A DNA stretch of 50,950 bases from Dysgonomonas sp. PH5-45 (lineage in GTDB: Bacteria > Bacteroidota > Bacteroidia > Bacteroidales > Dysgonomonadaceae): assembly GCF_029893235.1 (NCBI RefSeq), contig NZ_JARXWE010000022.1:1-50950 (forward strand). Reading direction: 5' to 3'. A program made the position numbers and the translations under genes. This document shows, one piece after another, positions 14,739 through 22,285 of the stretch (position 1 is its first letter; each line of letters begins with the position of its first letter). Under the pieces are notes generated by a model, which did no database searches, was not told where the DNA came from, and saw nothing but the letters and a program-made list of their open reading frames with translations.

Positions 14739-14972
14739 ATGAAAACAAATCTTATCCAGGAGCTTCCGCTCACGCATTCGGGCTACGTAGGCCTGCAAGT
14801 GGCTCAAAAATTAGTTCACAAAGTATTAAAGGGAATGACCGGTATAACGCCCATCCGCCTGGAGCATCGGGAAACCGATTCCGAGTCGGCCATTATCTTT
14901 GCCGGAAACGGCATAGTTGCCACCTTGCACATACAAAAAATAAATTTTGAAAGGAAAGGAGGCGCCCTATGA
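14739..14972 (+). CDS. Small cassette protein 1 (77 aa)
   Basis: It starts directly after the leader hairpin, with no Shine-Dalgarno of its own. The sequence MKTNLIQELPLTHSGYVGLQ suggests an alpha/beta protein with strands SAIIFAGNGIVATLHIQKI near the end. The last residues KGGAL are encoded by AAAGGAGG, the Shine-Dalgarno of the next start. A longer frame with a TTG start would run through the leader hairpin and is rejected. No family is recognised; a moron role (anti-defence or exclusion) is inferred from the promoter-to-terminator layout. Confidence 0.65.
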   Translation: MKTNLIQELPLTHSGYVGLQVAQKLVHKVLKGMTGITPIRLEHRETDSESAIIFAGNGIVATLHIQKINFERKGGAL

Positions 14973-15277
14973 AATTTTGCTGTTTAAAAACTTTTACTAC
15001 CTTTGCAATGCTATACATTTTACAATCTTGGGCAAATAATCAAAAATTATTTTCACAAGATAAAAGGGAAGTCCACTATGGTGGTACAAGAGGAAACGAC
15101 TGTACTGCTTCAACGCCCAGCGTAAAGTGTATAGCACACCTACGGTGGGCTTCTTGTTTTGTCGCAATTCTTATAAAAATGCTATACAATAAGAATTTAG
15201 ATTACCTCTTGGCTTGCGAAGAAAGCCTTACCGACTACCAGTTCTTAACCCTATTACAGAAAGGAGGTATGGTATGA
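14969..15277 (+). CDS. Small cassette protein 2, two possible starts (14969 or 15179)
   Basis: The frame can start at 14969, which has AAAGGAGG and a 6-nt spacer and overlaps the previous stop (ATGA), giving 102 aa. It can also start at 15179, giving 32 aa (MLYNKNLDYLLACEESLTDY to LQKGGMV). The region 14998-15178 is better explained as a promoter and leader RNA that drives the short form, whose ATG lies in the toggle's third segment. The long form would be translated through that RNA. Which product is made is unknown. Confidence 0.45.
   Translation: MKFCCLKTFTTFAMLYILQSWANNQKLFSQDKREVHYGGTRGNDCTASTPSVKCIAHLRWASCFVAILIKMLYNKNLDYLLACEESLTDYQFLTLLQKGGMV
14978..15193 (+). promoter_or_regulatory. 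Internal promoter and structured leader RNA, copy 3 (same architecture, different sequence)
   Basis: A TTG near 14978 and -7 TACCTTTG (14998-15005) place the start just before segment 1, TGCTATACATTTTAC (15009-15023). Segment 2, GTAAAGTGTATAGCA (15122-15136), pairs with it over 15 nt with one G-U. Segment 3, TGCTATACAATAAG (15180-15193), repeats segment 1, competes for the same strand over about 9 nt and contains the start codon ATG at 15179. Between segments 1 and 2 is a hairpin CCAC-TAT-GTGG. The inner sequence is unrelated to leaders 1 and 2, so the layout is conserved rather than the sequence. Confidence 0.7.
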
Positions 15278-15546
15278 GCGCTGTTATCACCAAAATCGGC
15301 AATATAGAAATCACACCGGGCGTTGCCGAGTTTCTCGAAACTATGTTGCACTACGATATCGACCGCTATGCCGTAAGTGTCCGTCTGAGCGACCTGGCCC
15401 GCGTGCAGGATTTCATCACCCGTGTGCTTCTGGACCTTACCGATCCCGACCCCAACGAGGCGAAACAGTGCCTGAGCAGTATCATGTACCTGCGCGACCA
15501 GCTGAGTCTCCTGGTTGCAGACCATAAGGAAGGAGGCGCTCTATGA
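15274..15546 (+). CDS. Small cassette protein 3 (90 aa)
   Basis: ATG 15274 overlaps the previous stop and has AAAGGAGG with a 6-nt spacer. The protein is acidic and helical, with ITKIGNIEITPGVAEFLETM at the N-terminus and a C-terminal helix containing SSIMYLRDQLSLL. It ends KEGGAL, again encoded by the next gene's Shine-Dalgarno. No known domain. Chained overlaps and identical spacing suggest termination-reinitiation along the cassette. Confidence 0.65.
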   Translation: MSAVITKIGNIEITPGVAEFLETMLHYDIDRYAVSVRLSDLARVQDFITRVLLDLTDPDPNEAKQCLSSIMYLRDQLSLLVADHKEGGAL

Positions 15547-15977
15547 TAGAAGTATATAAAAAGAAGAATATCGCCTGTGTACATGTTGGCCAAGCCGCAG
15601 TGTATAACGACACCGAAACTTACCATATAGAGGTCGATAATTCCGTGGGACTGACCATCGCCCAGCTGATAGAACTCCGCAATGTGCTGAATGTTATAAT
15701 TGCCGAACAGGAAGGAGGAGGTATCATGGATAAAAAGATAGAGATAGCCGGCATACCCTTTACCGACGATATGCTTGAGGAGCTACGCCGATGGACAGCG
15801 CCCGATAATGGCGATGATTCGCAGCTGCAGCAGGATATCGACGCTATCGATGCCGTGCAATCGTTCCTGATGTTCCGCTGGGAGCATCTCGGCGCCGACG
15901 ACCAGGACATAAAGCACATGCTCATATCTATGCAGGTACTGAAAGAGACACTCAATAAATTCAAACTAAATCATTAG
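15543..15977 (+). CDS. Small cassette protein 4, in-frame fusion with an internal start at 15726
   Basis: The 144-aa frame joins an N-terminal part (KKNIACVHVGQ, strand-rich) to a C-terminal part starting MDKKIEIAGIPFTDDMLEEL. In the second cassette the C-terminal part is a separate gene (41382-41633) that differs by only a few residues. Here GGAGGAGGTATC precedes an in-frame ATG at 15726, so an 83-aa product may be made separately from the same frame. The C-terminal part is helical and acidic (LQQDIDAIDAVQSFLMFRWE). Function unknown. Confidence 0.65.
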   Translation: MIEVYKKKNIACVHVGQAAVYNDTETYHIEVDNSVGLTIAQLIELRNVLNVIIAEQEGGGIMDKKIEIAGIPFTDDMLEELRRWTAPDNGDDSQLQQDIDAIDAVQSFLMFRWEHLGADDQDIKHMLISMQVLKETLNKFKLNH

Positions 15978-15992
15978 AGCTAAGTCATATCG

Positions 15993-16026
15993 AGCCGCCC
16001 ATCTGCATAAAGATAAGGCGGCTTTC
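15993..16026 (+). terminator. Terminator of cassette 1
   Basis: AGCCGCC / GGCGGCT stem with a 17-nt loop, then TTCGTTG. The same terminator with nearly the same loop ends cassette 2 at 41649-41688. Confidence 0.7.
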
Positions 16027-16060
16027 GTTGAAAAATAGTTGTAAAAAAGATACTGTTTTA

Positions 16061-16092
16061 TTTGTTTAGTTGTAAATTTACTACTATATTTG
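16061..16092 (+). promoter_or_regulatory. Promoter of the hicAB module
   Basis: TTTG at 16061-16064 and TATATTTG at 16085-16092 are separated by about 20 nt, matching the Bacteroidetes promoter. The hicA start is 28 nt downstream. Confidence 0.75.
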
Positions 16093-16119
16093 TTATGTCA
16101 AATAAAAACAAAGAGATCT

Positions 16120-16314
16120 ATGAAAATTTGGAAAGTAAAAGAAATCATCAAATTGATAGAGTACAACGGATGGTTTCTTGCCGCACAAAAAGGCAGTCAC
16201 AGACACTTTAAGCACCCAACAAAAAAAGGCAGGGTGACAATACCGGGCAAACCAAGCGACGATTTAGACCCCAACACGGCAAAAAGTATTTTAACACAGG
16301 CAGGGCTGAAATAA
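16120..16314 (+). CDS. hicA: HicA family mRNA interferase toxin
   Basis: The 64-aa protein has the double-stranded-RNA-binding-like HicA fold: GWFLAAQKGSHRHFKHP with the catalytic His27 in GSHRHF, then the basic TIPGKP strand and the NTAKSILTQAGLK helix. HicA cleaves mRNA when free and is neutralised by HicB. ATG 16120 is chosen because it gives the usual family length. It is preceded by its own promoter and lies between a small-gene cassette and the terminase operon, a typical accessory-gene position. Confidence 0.93.
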   Translation: MKIWKVKEIIKLIEYNGWFLAAQKGSHRHFKHPTKKGRVTIPGKPSDDLDPNTAKSILTQAGLK

Positions 16315-16339
16315 GCCCTGCATAAACTAAAAAAAGAAA

Positions 16340-16747
16340 ATGAAAAAGAATATTGTAACAGTGGGAATAACAGAAAATAATTATTCAGCCAGCTTTAATA
16401 TAGGAGATGGAATTACTGTTGCCACTGGAAAAACGTTCGACGAACTAAAAAAAGAAATGAAATCGGCTGTTGAATTCCACCTGGAGTGTATGCGGGAAGA
16501 TGGCGAACATATACCGGAATCCCTTTCTGGCGATTACCAGTTGGTTTATAAGTTTGACCCACAAAGCCTATTAACCCATTATAATGGAATATTTACCAAA
16601 GCAGCCTTAGAGAAGCTAACCGGTATAAATCAACGGCAATTGCAACGATATGCATCGGGCGAAAGTAAGCCCCGGCGAGAACAATCCGAAAAAATAGCTA
16701 AGGCTTTGCATTCCTTAGGCGAAGAATTATGTATTGTAGATCTCTGA
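16340..16747 (+). CDS. hicB: HicB family antitoxin with DNA-binding C-terminus
   Basis: The 135-aa protein has a degraded RNase H-like N-terminal domain (NNYSASFNIGDGITVATGKT and the FHLECMREDGEHIPESLSGD region), followed by a helix-turn-helix (KAALEKLTGINQRQLQRYAS). It should bind HicA and repress the hicAB promoter. It follows hicA by 25 nt and is closed by a terminator. The order toxin-antitoxin is normal for hicAB. Confidence 0.92.
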   Translation: MKKNIVTVGITENNYSASFNIGDGITVATGKTFDELKKEMKSAVEFHLECMREDGEHIPESLSGDYQLVYKFDPQSLLTHYNGIFTKAALEKLTGINQRQLQRYASGESKPRREQSEKIAKALHSLGEELCIVDL

Positions 16748-16780
16748 TTTTTATTTGACAATTTAAATTATCTGCAATGC

Positions 16781-16811
16781 GGCCTGAATTTTAACGATTC
16801 AGGCCTTTTTT
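16781..16811 (+). terminator. Terminator after hicB
   Basis: GGCCTGAAT / ATTCAGGCC with a 7-nt loop followed by TTTTTT. It closes the hicAB transcript and separates it from the packaging operon. Confidence 0.9.
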
Positions 16812-16944
16812 ATATATATTTCTATGATATGTATAAAAATATGGCAAAAACTATACATAATGTATATTGCCAACCATGTCCTTTTGCCGCACGAAAATTC
16901 GCACAACCTTTATCCATTATATTGATAACCAAAATTAAAAAAAA

Positions 16945-17757
16945 ATGGATAATCCTAAAACTGATTTAAGACAAAAAGCGATAGACTGGCTAAACTCTGG
17001 TCGAAACCTTGATTCCGGTCTGGAAATATTGAAGGAAGCCGGTTATAAACCACATGTTATTAGCAACTTTTATAAAAACAGGTCCCGAAGAGATATCCCT
17101 AAAAAAATACTTCAGGAAGTACGCAATTATATTCGCTATTGTACTAATCCGCAAATCAATAATTCTGTACACGAAGACGAACCACCTGTTGGTAATCCGG
17201 ATGAAAAATTTGAAGGCAATATCGATAAAGAGCTCCAGAAGGAATATCCCGGTATCATAAAGCAACTGCTTACCGATTTCCGAGATTTGTATATCGATCG
17301 TAGCAAGCAACATGCTGCTTTAAAAGCAGTAGGCGAAGCCAACGACGAGAAGTCTATGGGCGAACGCAAGCGCGTTAGTATGGTTATCGATGCCGAAAGC
17401 CGCCGAATGGATACGTTATGGAAAGCCTTTGAAGAATATAAGACATTAGGATTACTCCCGGGAGAATCGCTATTTGCGGAACCATTCAATCCCGAAACTA
17501 TTGTGGAGCAAAAAAACCAGAAAAAAGAAAAGCCATTCATCCTTCCTGATGATGCTGTTTCTTTAAAGAAAATGTCTGAGAATTGGAGAACAAAAATTGT
17601 AAAAGCCGAAAACAAACTTCAATACCAGTCCGAAAAGCAAGGAGATAAACCTAATCCTATCCCTGTAGGTCCAAAACGTATTACACAGGAAAAGCGCATT
17701 TCACAACTTAAGGAAGAAAAGCTGGCTATTGATACTAAGATAGCGGAACTCAAATAG
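16945..17757 (+). CDS. Packaging-operon protein with a C-terminal domain shared with the HIRAN protein
   Basis: The 270-aa soluble protein has an HTH-like N-terminus (DLRQKAIDWLNSGRNLDSGL), a helical middle and a C-terminal region of about 70 residues starting LKKMSENWRTKIVKAENKL. It repeats almost the same residues as the end of the protein at 39606 (LKKMSENWRTKILKAENML). The domain has a PNPxPxGxKRI turn and closes with a coiled-coil helix. It precedes the terminase genes, so a role in DNA packaging is possible; its partner domain at 39606 argues for a more general accessory module. No named family. Confidence 0.7.
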   Translation: MDNPKTDLRQKAIDWLNSGRNLDSGLEILKEAGYKPHVISNFYKNRSRRDIPKKILQEVRNYIRYCTNPQINNSVHEDEPPVGNPDEKFEGNIDKELQKEYPGIIKQLLTDFRDLYIDRSKQHAALKAVGEANDEKSMGERKRVSMVIDAESRRMDTLWKAFEEYKTLGLLPGESLFAEPFNPETIVEQKNQKKEKPFILPDDAVSLKKMSENWRTKIVKAENKLQYQSEKQGDKPNPIPVGPKRITQEKRISQLKEEKLAIDTKIAELK

Positions 17758-17779
17758 TTATTGTTTAGTGTATGTTTTA

Positions 17780-17809
17780 CAGGAAGTACCCACCGGAGGG
17801 TGCTTCCTG
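17780..17809 (+). promoter_or_regulatory. 12-bp hairpin between 16945 and terminase small subunit
   Basis: CAGGAAGTACCC pairs along its full length with GGGTGCTTCCTG (one G-U) around an ACCGGA loop. There is no U-tract, so it is more likely an mRNA-processing or stability element, or a weak attenuator, than a terminator. Confidence 0.55.
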
Positions 17810-17824
17810 CTTAAAAATTGAGGT

Positions 17825-18445
17825 ATGGGAAAGAAAAATGGGATAACAACCACTACGGGGTATCAGGTAAAAAAAAGTCTGGAGGAGCAAAAATACGATG
17901 TAATATTAGCGCATATTCTTAATCCGGATAATTCTCCCTTGCCGGACGAGTACCGCCAACAGTTTGACCGGATAAAGTATGCGGCTGTAGCCTTGGACGA
18001 GTACCATCCAAGTAATGTAATACCCCGTTTACTTATAAAATATAATATTACACGAAATCAGGCGCGTAATGATATCAAACTGGCACAAGAGTTATTTAAA
18101 TCAAAACATACCTTCGATTTCGATTTTTGGCAACAATGGCAAATAAAAGACTTAGTAGATGTTATTCGTACTTGCAAGCTGGCAAATGGTAAGTTAGAGA
18201 AAGAACGAGTAGCGGCACATAAGGTACTGAAATCTATCATTGGCGATAAACCTACCGGCGAAGAAGATCCTCGCCGAATGGAAAAGAACATATTCTATAT
18301 ACAACTGAACAATAATAACACCACGGTAAATATTCCCATGGACAAACTGAAAGGATTGTCACAGGAAGAAGTACAAACCGTTGTAGCTGCTATGACTACT
18401 CCGGAGATAGAAGATAGTGAAATTATAGAATTATTAAATACGTAA
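17825..18445 (+). CDS. Terminase small subunit
   Basis: The 206-aa protein directly precedes and overlaps terminase large subunit by one base. An N-terminal helical region includes LLIKYNITRNQARNDIKLAQ, an HTH-like segment that fits DNA recognition at the packaging site; a coiled segment and a C-terminal acidic tail (TPEIEDSEIIELL) follow, the usual site of contact with the large subunit. Confidence 0.82.
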   Translation: MGKKNGITTTTGYQVKKSLEEQKYDVILAHILNPDNSPLPDEYRQQFDRIKYAAVALDEYHPSNVIPRLLIKYNITRNQARNDIKLAQELFKSKHTFDFDFWQQWQIKDLVDVIRTCKLANGKLEKERVAAHKVLKSIIGDKPTGEEDPRRMEKNIFYIQLNNNNTTVNIPMDKLKGLSQEEVQTVVAAMTTPEIEDSEIIELLNT

Positions 18446-20163
18446 TGGAAAATTTCTGGGAGGAAAATATATCACTCAATTCTTTCCAAATATCAGCGAT
18501 GACATTCCGGGCAAAGATAAAATCGTTGATAGCGGGGCGCGGTACCGGTAAGTCATTTATTACCGGGGCTGAGATAGACGAAAATGTGCGCACTATGCCA
18601 CGGGGAATAACCGGTGTTGTACAGCAAACATTGGGTCAGGCTTTAACCAAAACACTTCCTTCAGCCTTCAAATATATGGAAAAAGCCGGCTATCAGAAAT
18701 ATAATCCTAAAACTAAGATTGGCGATTATGTGATATGCCAGAAACCTCCTGAACATTTTTATACTCCACACGAAAAAATCATGAGTTACGAACACATGAT
18801 TACTTTCAGTAATGGACATAGTTTGTATCTTCTTTCACAAATAGCCGGTGCGCGTGGGCCGAACATAGACTATACGTTATCTGACGAAGCTCTTACTTTA
18901 GATAAGGTAAAGTTCGACCAGGAAGCCGTGCCGACTAATCGAGGCAACGAAGAACAGTTTGGCATCCATTCTCCTGAGCCGTTATTTAAGCACCATGGTT
19001 CTACGTTTACTTCTTCAATGGGATATCTTCCGGAGCATAAATGGCTAACCGATTTCGCAGCCTATTACGAAGAAGAAGCCGGTATTCAGCTATTCGTTGT
19101 TTGGAATAAAATAGTGAATATGCAACTGCAGCTTATCCAGGCTAAAATGAATAATGACGAAAAGACTGCTGTCGAATTATGGAAAGAATGTGGCAGGCTA
19201 CGTAAAACCATTACTCCATTCGTAAGCAAGGATGGTGTATTATTTATGTTATCCAATGCTTTCGATAATATCTATAATCTTGGATTCTCATATCTAACCC
19301 GAATGTATAAGGTGATGGATTTGGTTTCTTTTATGATAGAGATATTAAATTTTTATATCAATAAGGTAACCGATTGTTATTATGCATTGGATGATAGGCA
19401 TATATACTATAAGGCCGATAATGATGATTATATACGTGGGTTGGCTGAAAACAATAACTTCGATTGGGAGGAACTGGCTAAAGGGCGTGACTGCTTATGG
19501 GATGCCGATTGCGACCCAAACAAGCCCCTGGAGATAACCCCCGATTGGGGAACAAAAATATCACTGATAGAGGTTGCGCAAGAATGTACGTTCGATTTTG
19601 TTTCAGGCGTGATTACTTTATGCGACAATAACATAAACGAGTTCTTTGTTAAGCCCGATGAGAATACAGATACGATGATTAATGCACTGATAGATAACTT
19701 CTGCCTGTATTATAGCAAACATAAAACAAAGGTAGTATATTACACAGTAGACACTTATGGAGATATTCGTCTGGCTAACTCAAAAAAAACGTATAATCAG
19801 CATGCTATTGATAGGCTTAAGAGGCATAAATGGAATGTTCGGGTGCGTAAGCATCCGGGCAAGGAACCGCCTCAAAACGACAAATACCTTCTATGGGGAT
19901 ATATGCTTCACGAAACAGAACCGCGTCTGCCAAAGAAACGATTTAACGGCGCAAGGTGTAAGTATACACTAATTAGTATGAATAATACATCCGTCATCCA
20001 AAAGAATAACGGATTTTTCGAGAAAGATAAGCGTAGTGAAAAAAAGACATCAGTTTTACCTGAAGAAGCTACCCACTTTGGTGATGCTGTGGATAAACGA
20101 ATATGGACAAAGTATGGAACAATCCTTAAGAAAGGATCCGGTTTTGTTAATCCACGTATATAA
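18445..20163 (+). CDS. Terminase large subunit (packaging motor)
   Basis: In this 572-aa protein the ATPase has Walker A AGRGTGKS (residues 30-37) and a Walker B-like IDYTLSDEA (141-149). The C-terminal nuclease begins with ITPDWGTK near residue 365, with a metal-binding Asp, and includes a later acidic block before the C-terminal KRIWTKYGT. It cuts concatemeric DNA and pumps it into proheads through the portal at 22577. Sequence type is that of Bacteroidetes siphoviruses; the cos/pac mode cannot be told. Confidence 0.93.
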   Translation: MENFWEENISLNSFQISAMTFRAKIKSLIAGRGTGKSFITGAEIDENVRTMPRGITGVVQQTLGQALTKTLPSAFKYMEKAGYQKYNPKTKIGDYVICQKPPEHFYTPHEKIMSYEHMITFSNGHSLYLLSQIAGARGPNIDYTLSDEALTLDKVKFDQEAVPTNRGNEEQFGIHSPEPLFKHHGSTFTSSMGYLPEHKWLTDFAAYYEEEAGIQLFVVWNKIVNMQLQLIQAKMNNDEKTAVELWKECGRLRKTITPFVSKDGVLFMLSNAFDNIYNLGFSYLTRMYKVMDLVSFMIEILNFYINKVTDCYYALDDRHIYYKADNDDYIRGLAENNNFDWEELAKGRDCLWDADCDPNKPLEITPDWGTKISLIEVAQECTFDFVSGVITLCDNNINEFFVKPDENTDTMINALIDNFCLYYSKHKTKVVYYTVDTYGDIRLANSKKTYNQHAIDRLKRHKWNVRVRKHPGKEPPQNDKYLLWGYMLHETEPRLPKKRFNGARCKYTLISMNNTSVIQKNNGFFEKDKRSEKKTSVLPEEATHFGDAVDKRIWTKYGTILKKGSGFVNPRI

Positions 20164-20313
20164 GAATCCATCAAATAAATGTTAATATTTATGTAAATAA
20201 ATAGAAATCATTTAGTTATAATTTGAAATACAGAAAAAAAAGAATATAAAAATCCTTTCGAAGTACACCGCGCCCTATCGGAACCGCCACGAAAAATCGG
20301 ATTTTTAAAGGAA

Positions 20314-20652
20314 ATGTTAAAAATGTATAATTTTTTTATGAAACGAAAAAAAATCGGATTTTTTCATGGAAATGACACAGAGAGTGTGGAAGATCCTTTT
20401 TCTAAGGCTATCGCTGTAAAAAAAGCACAGATAAAGCAATTCATAGATAATTGCTTCACGCCATCAGGAGTTACTGAGAGTAGGGAATTTAAATCTTCGG
20501 CAGAATTGATTTATATGCTCCGTGAATTCGATAACCCTTCCATGAAGCTGATAAATGAAATAATGAATGAATCAGGGTATCAACTAACATTTATAGCTGG
20601 TGTTCCAAATTGGATTGTATATATAAAGAACCTTGACTTCTACTTGGATTAA
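20314..20652 (+). CDS. Unknown phage protein (112 aa)
   Basis: A soluble protein with a basic N-terminus; alternative starts at 20323 and 20338 give shorter forms. A recognisable helix is ELIYMLREFDNPSMKLINEI. No family is recognised. The 150 nt before it (20164-20313) contain no gene or terminator that I can support. Confidence 0.55.
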   Translation: MLKMYNFFMKRKKIGFFHGNDTESVEDPFSKAIAVKKAQIKQFIDNCFTPSGVTESREFKSSAELIYMLREFDNPSMKLINEIMNESGYQLTFIAGVPNWIVYIKNLDFYLD

Positions 20653-20723
20653 CATGCTTTACGTGTCCTATTTTCTGATAGCCAGATGCTCGATATTTGT
20701 ATAATAAACAATCAATGTAAGTA

Positions 20724-21215
20724 ATGGTAAAATATATTTACATATTCTTTTTTGTGGTTCTTATTCATTCATGTGCTTCTCGGAAGAAGTCGGATAGTCA
20801 TCTGTCTGCTTCTTCCGTTTCGAATATCGGTTTAAACAAAAAGGTGACAATCGATAGTGATATAAACCGGATAGACTGGAGCAAAGTTATCAGCTCTATT
20901 GATATGGATATCTATATCCGCAGATATGATATGACAGCGCAACCTGATTCTGCCGGCAACTATCCGCTTAAGGAGGAAGAATCCATAAAAGGGAAGTACG
21001 ATAGTCAGGCTGAGCAACAAACTGCCAGCAATCAATCAAAGCATGAGAATTCAGATACAAACTATTCTGCCAGGCTTCAAAATAATATAGAGGCCTCTCA
21101 AATATCCGATTCTTCTTTAGGTACAGGTTCTGTGTTCAACCTTAACTGGTTATGGCTATTTATAGTCCCTGTTGTTATTTTCCTGTTTATTAAAAAAGTT
21201 AAGAATAAGAAATGA
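20724..21215 (+). CDS. Lipoprotein with C-terminal membrane span, u-spanin candidate
   Basis: The 163-aa protein has a lipoprotein signal (hydrophobic run then LIHSC, lipidated Cys17), a hydrophilic Ser/Gln/Asn-rich middle of about 115 residues and a C-terminal hydrophobic segment (LNWLWLFIVPVVIFLFI) with a basic KKVKNKK end. An outer-membrane lipid anchor plus an inner-membrane anchor in one chain is the architecture of unimolecular spanins such as T1 gp11, which fuse the two membranes at lysis. It lies 10 kb from holin and endolysin, so the role is not certain. It overlaps the next gene by 4 nt. Confidence 0.6.
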   Translation: MVKYIYIFFFVVLIHSCASRKKSDSHLSASSVSNIGLNKKVTIDSDINRIDWSKVISSIDMDIYIRRYDMTAQPDSAGNYPLKEEESIKGKYDSQAEQQTASNQSKHENSDTNYSARLQNNIEASQISDSSLGTGSVFNLNWLWLFIVPVVIFLFIKKVKNKK

Positions 21216-22279
21216 ATATCGTAAGACTACCGGCAGAAGGATTAAGCGCTGATTATGGAGATATTATTCTGGACTCGGTTACTGGTACTGTCGAGTCTAT
21301 AATTAACATCGACGGGACGGAAATACTTCATGAGGTATACTATCCGGATGTGTCAGGAATGGTATATATCCGTGATATAGGGTCTTTGGCTATGACCTAC
21401 GATTCTGTTCAGGATATTAATTTGGATAACGGATTGGATGGTTCGCGTGTGCGGTTGGATATTACACTACAGGAAGGCGAGCAAACGGAATCTTTCCAAG
21501 TGTATATATATAGGTGTGATGCCGAAACAAGAGGAACTCTTTCTGTTCCGTTATTAAAACAGCAGCCATTATCGCGCTTGAGTAAAAAGACGACTGGAGT
21601 TGGAAGACGGGAGTTTATTTCTTTTTACGGACCAGGGCAAATATCCGCTAATGTCATTTATTCCGATACCAAAACCGATCAGACAAAAATAATTTTATTG
21701 GGAACAATAGCGCACGATGATGGCAATCAATATAAATACGATGTTTCTCCTGTAATTATCGCATCACTATGTGGTATTTCTGAAGCGGATATTGCATCTT
21801 ATTCGGTCTACAAATCTGAAAGTGATATGATTCGTTTCGTAATGGATCACCGTTCTTTTCTGAATAAAACCACTTTTTTGTTTCGGAATATATTTGGCGC
21901 GCAGGAGGCCTTCACTTGCATAGGTGACGCTAATGCTGAAAAGAAGTGGACGCGTAGTTATGGCAACATAAACCGTCGGCAGAAGCAAATAAGCAGGGAT
22001 CTTGCTAATACCATAACAGTCAATACCGGATATATCTCTATAAAGTCTACAGAGATTATTGAAGATCTTCTAAACTCACAAAGCATATGCTTGCTTGAAG
22101 ATGGGCAACTCAGGGATATTTCGATAATAGAAGAATCCTTTAAAGTAACATCCCGACGTGACGAGCTGATAGCCGTGGAATTTAAATATAGATACTCGTC
22201 AAACAATCAGATGCAGTTCCGTAAGCCTGCAAATACACAGAGAGTATTCGATTTTACTTTTGATTCATCTTTTAATTAG
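21212..22279 (+). CDS. Virion structural protein of unknown place (355 aa)
   Basis: A beta-rich protein with no signal peptide. The repeated strand-turn pattern and the C-terminus (ELIAVEFKYRYSSNNQMQF) suit a tail or neck component. It lies between the candidate spanin and the portal gene. No family is recognised. Confidence 0.65.
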   Translation: MNIVRLPAEGLSADYGDIILDSVTGTVESIINIDGTEILHEVYYPDVSGMVYIRDIGSLAMTYDSVQDINLDNGLDGSRVRLDITLQEGEQTESFQVYIYRCDAETRGTLSVPLLKQQPLSRLSKKTTGVGRREFISFYGPGQISANVIYSDTKTDQTKIILLGTIAHDDGNQYKYDVSPVIIASLCGISEADIASYSVYKSESDMIRFVMDHRSFLNKTTFLFRNIFGAQEAFTCIGDANAEKKWTRSYGNINRRQKQISRDLANTITVNTGYISIKSTEIIEDLLNSQSICLLEDGQLRDISIIEESFKVTSRRDELIAVEFKYRYSSNNQMQFRKPANTQRVFDFTFDSSFN

Positions 22280-22285
22280 TGTAAT

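Noticed and set aside
14663-14950. ORFs that read through leader 1 (and the equivalent from 40955 through leader 2)
   Set aside because: The frame in line with the MKTN gene needs a TTG start within segment 2 of the leader. The other frame shadows the 77-aa gene. Covarying stem arms point to RNA rather than protein selection, although the 3-nt length difference between the two leaders keeps the frame open.
14498-15193. The leaders as a retron or other reverse-transcribed RNA
   Set aside because: Segments 1 and 3 are direct copies, not inverted ones, and no reverse transcriptase is near. The only RT is the DGR enzyme 8 kb away.
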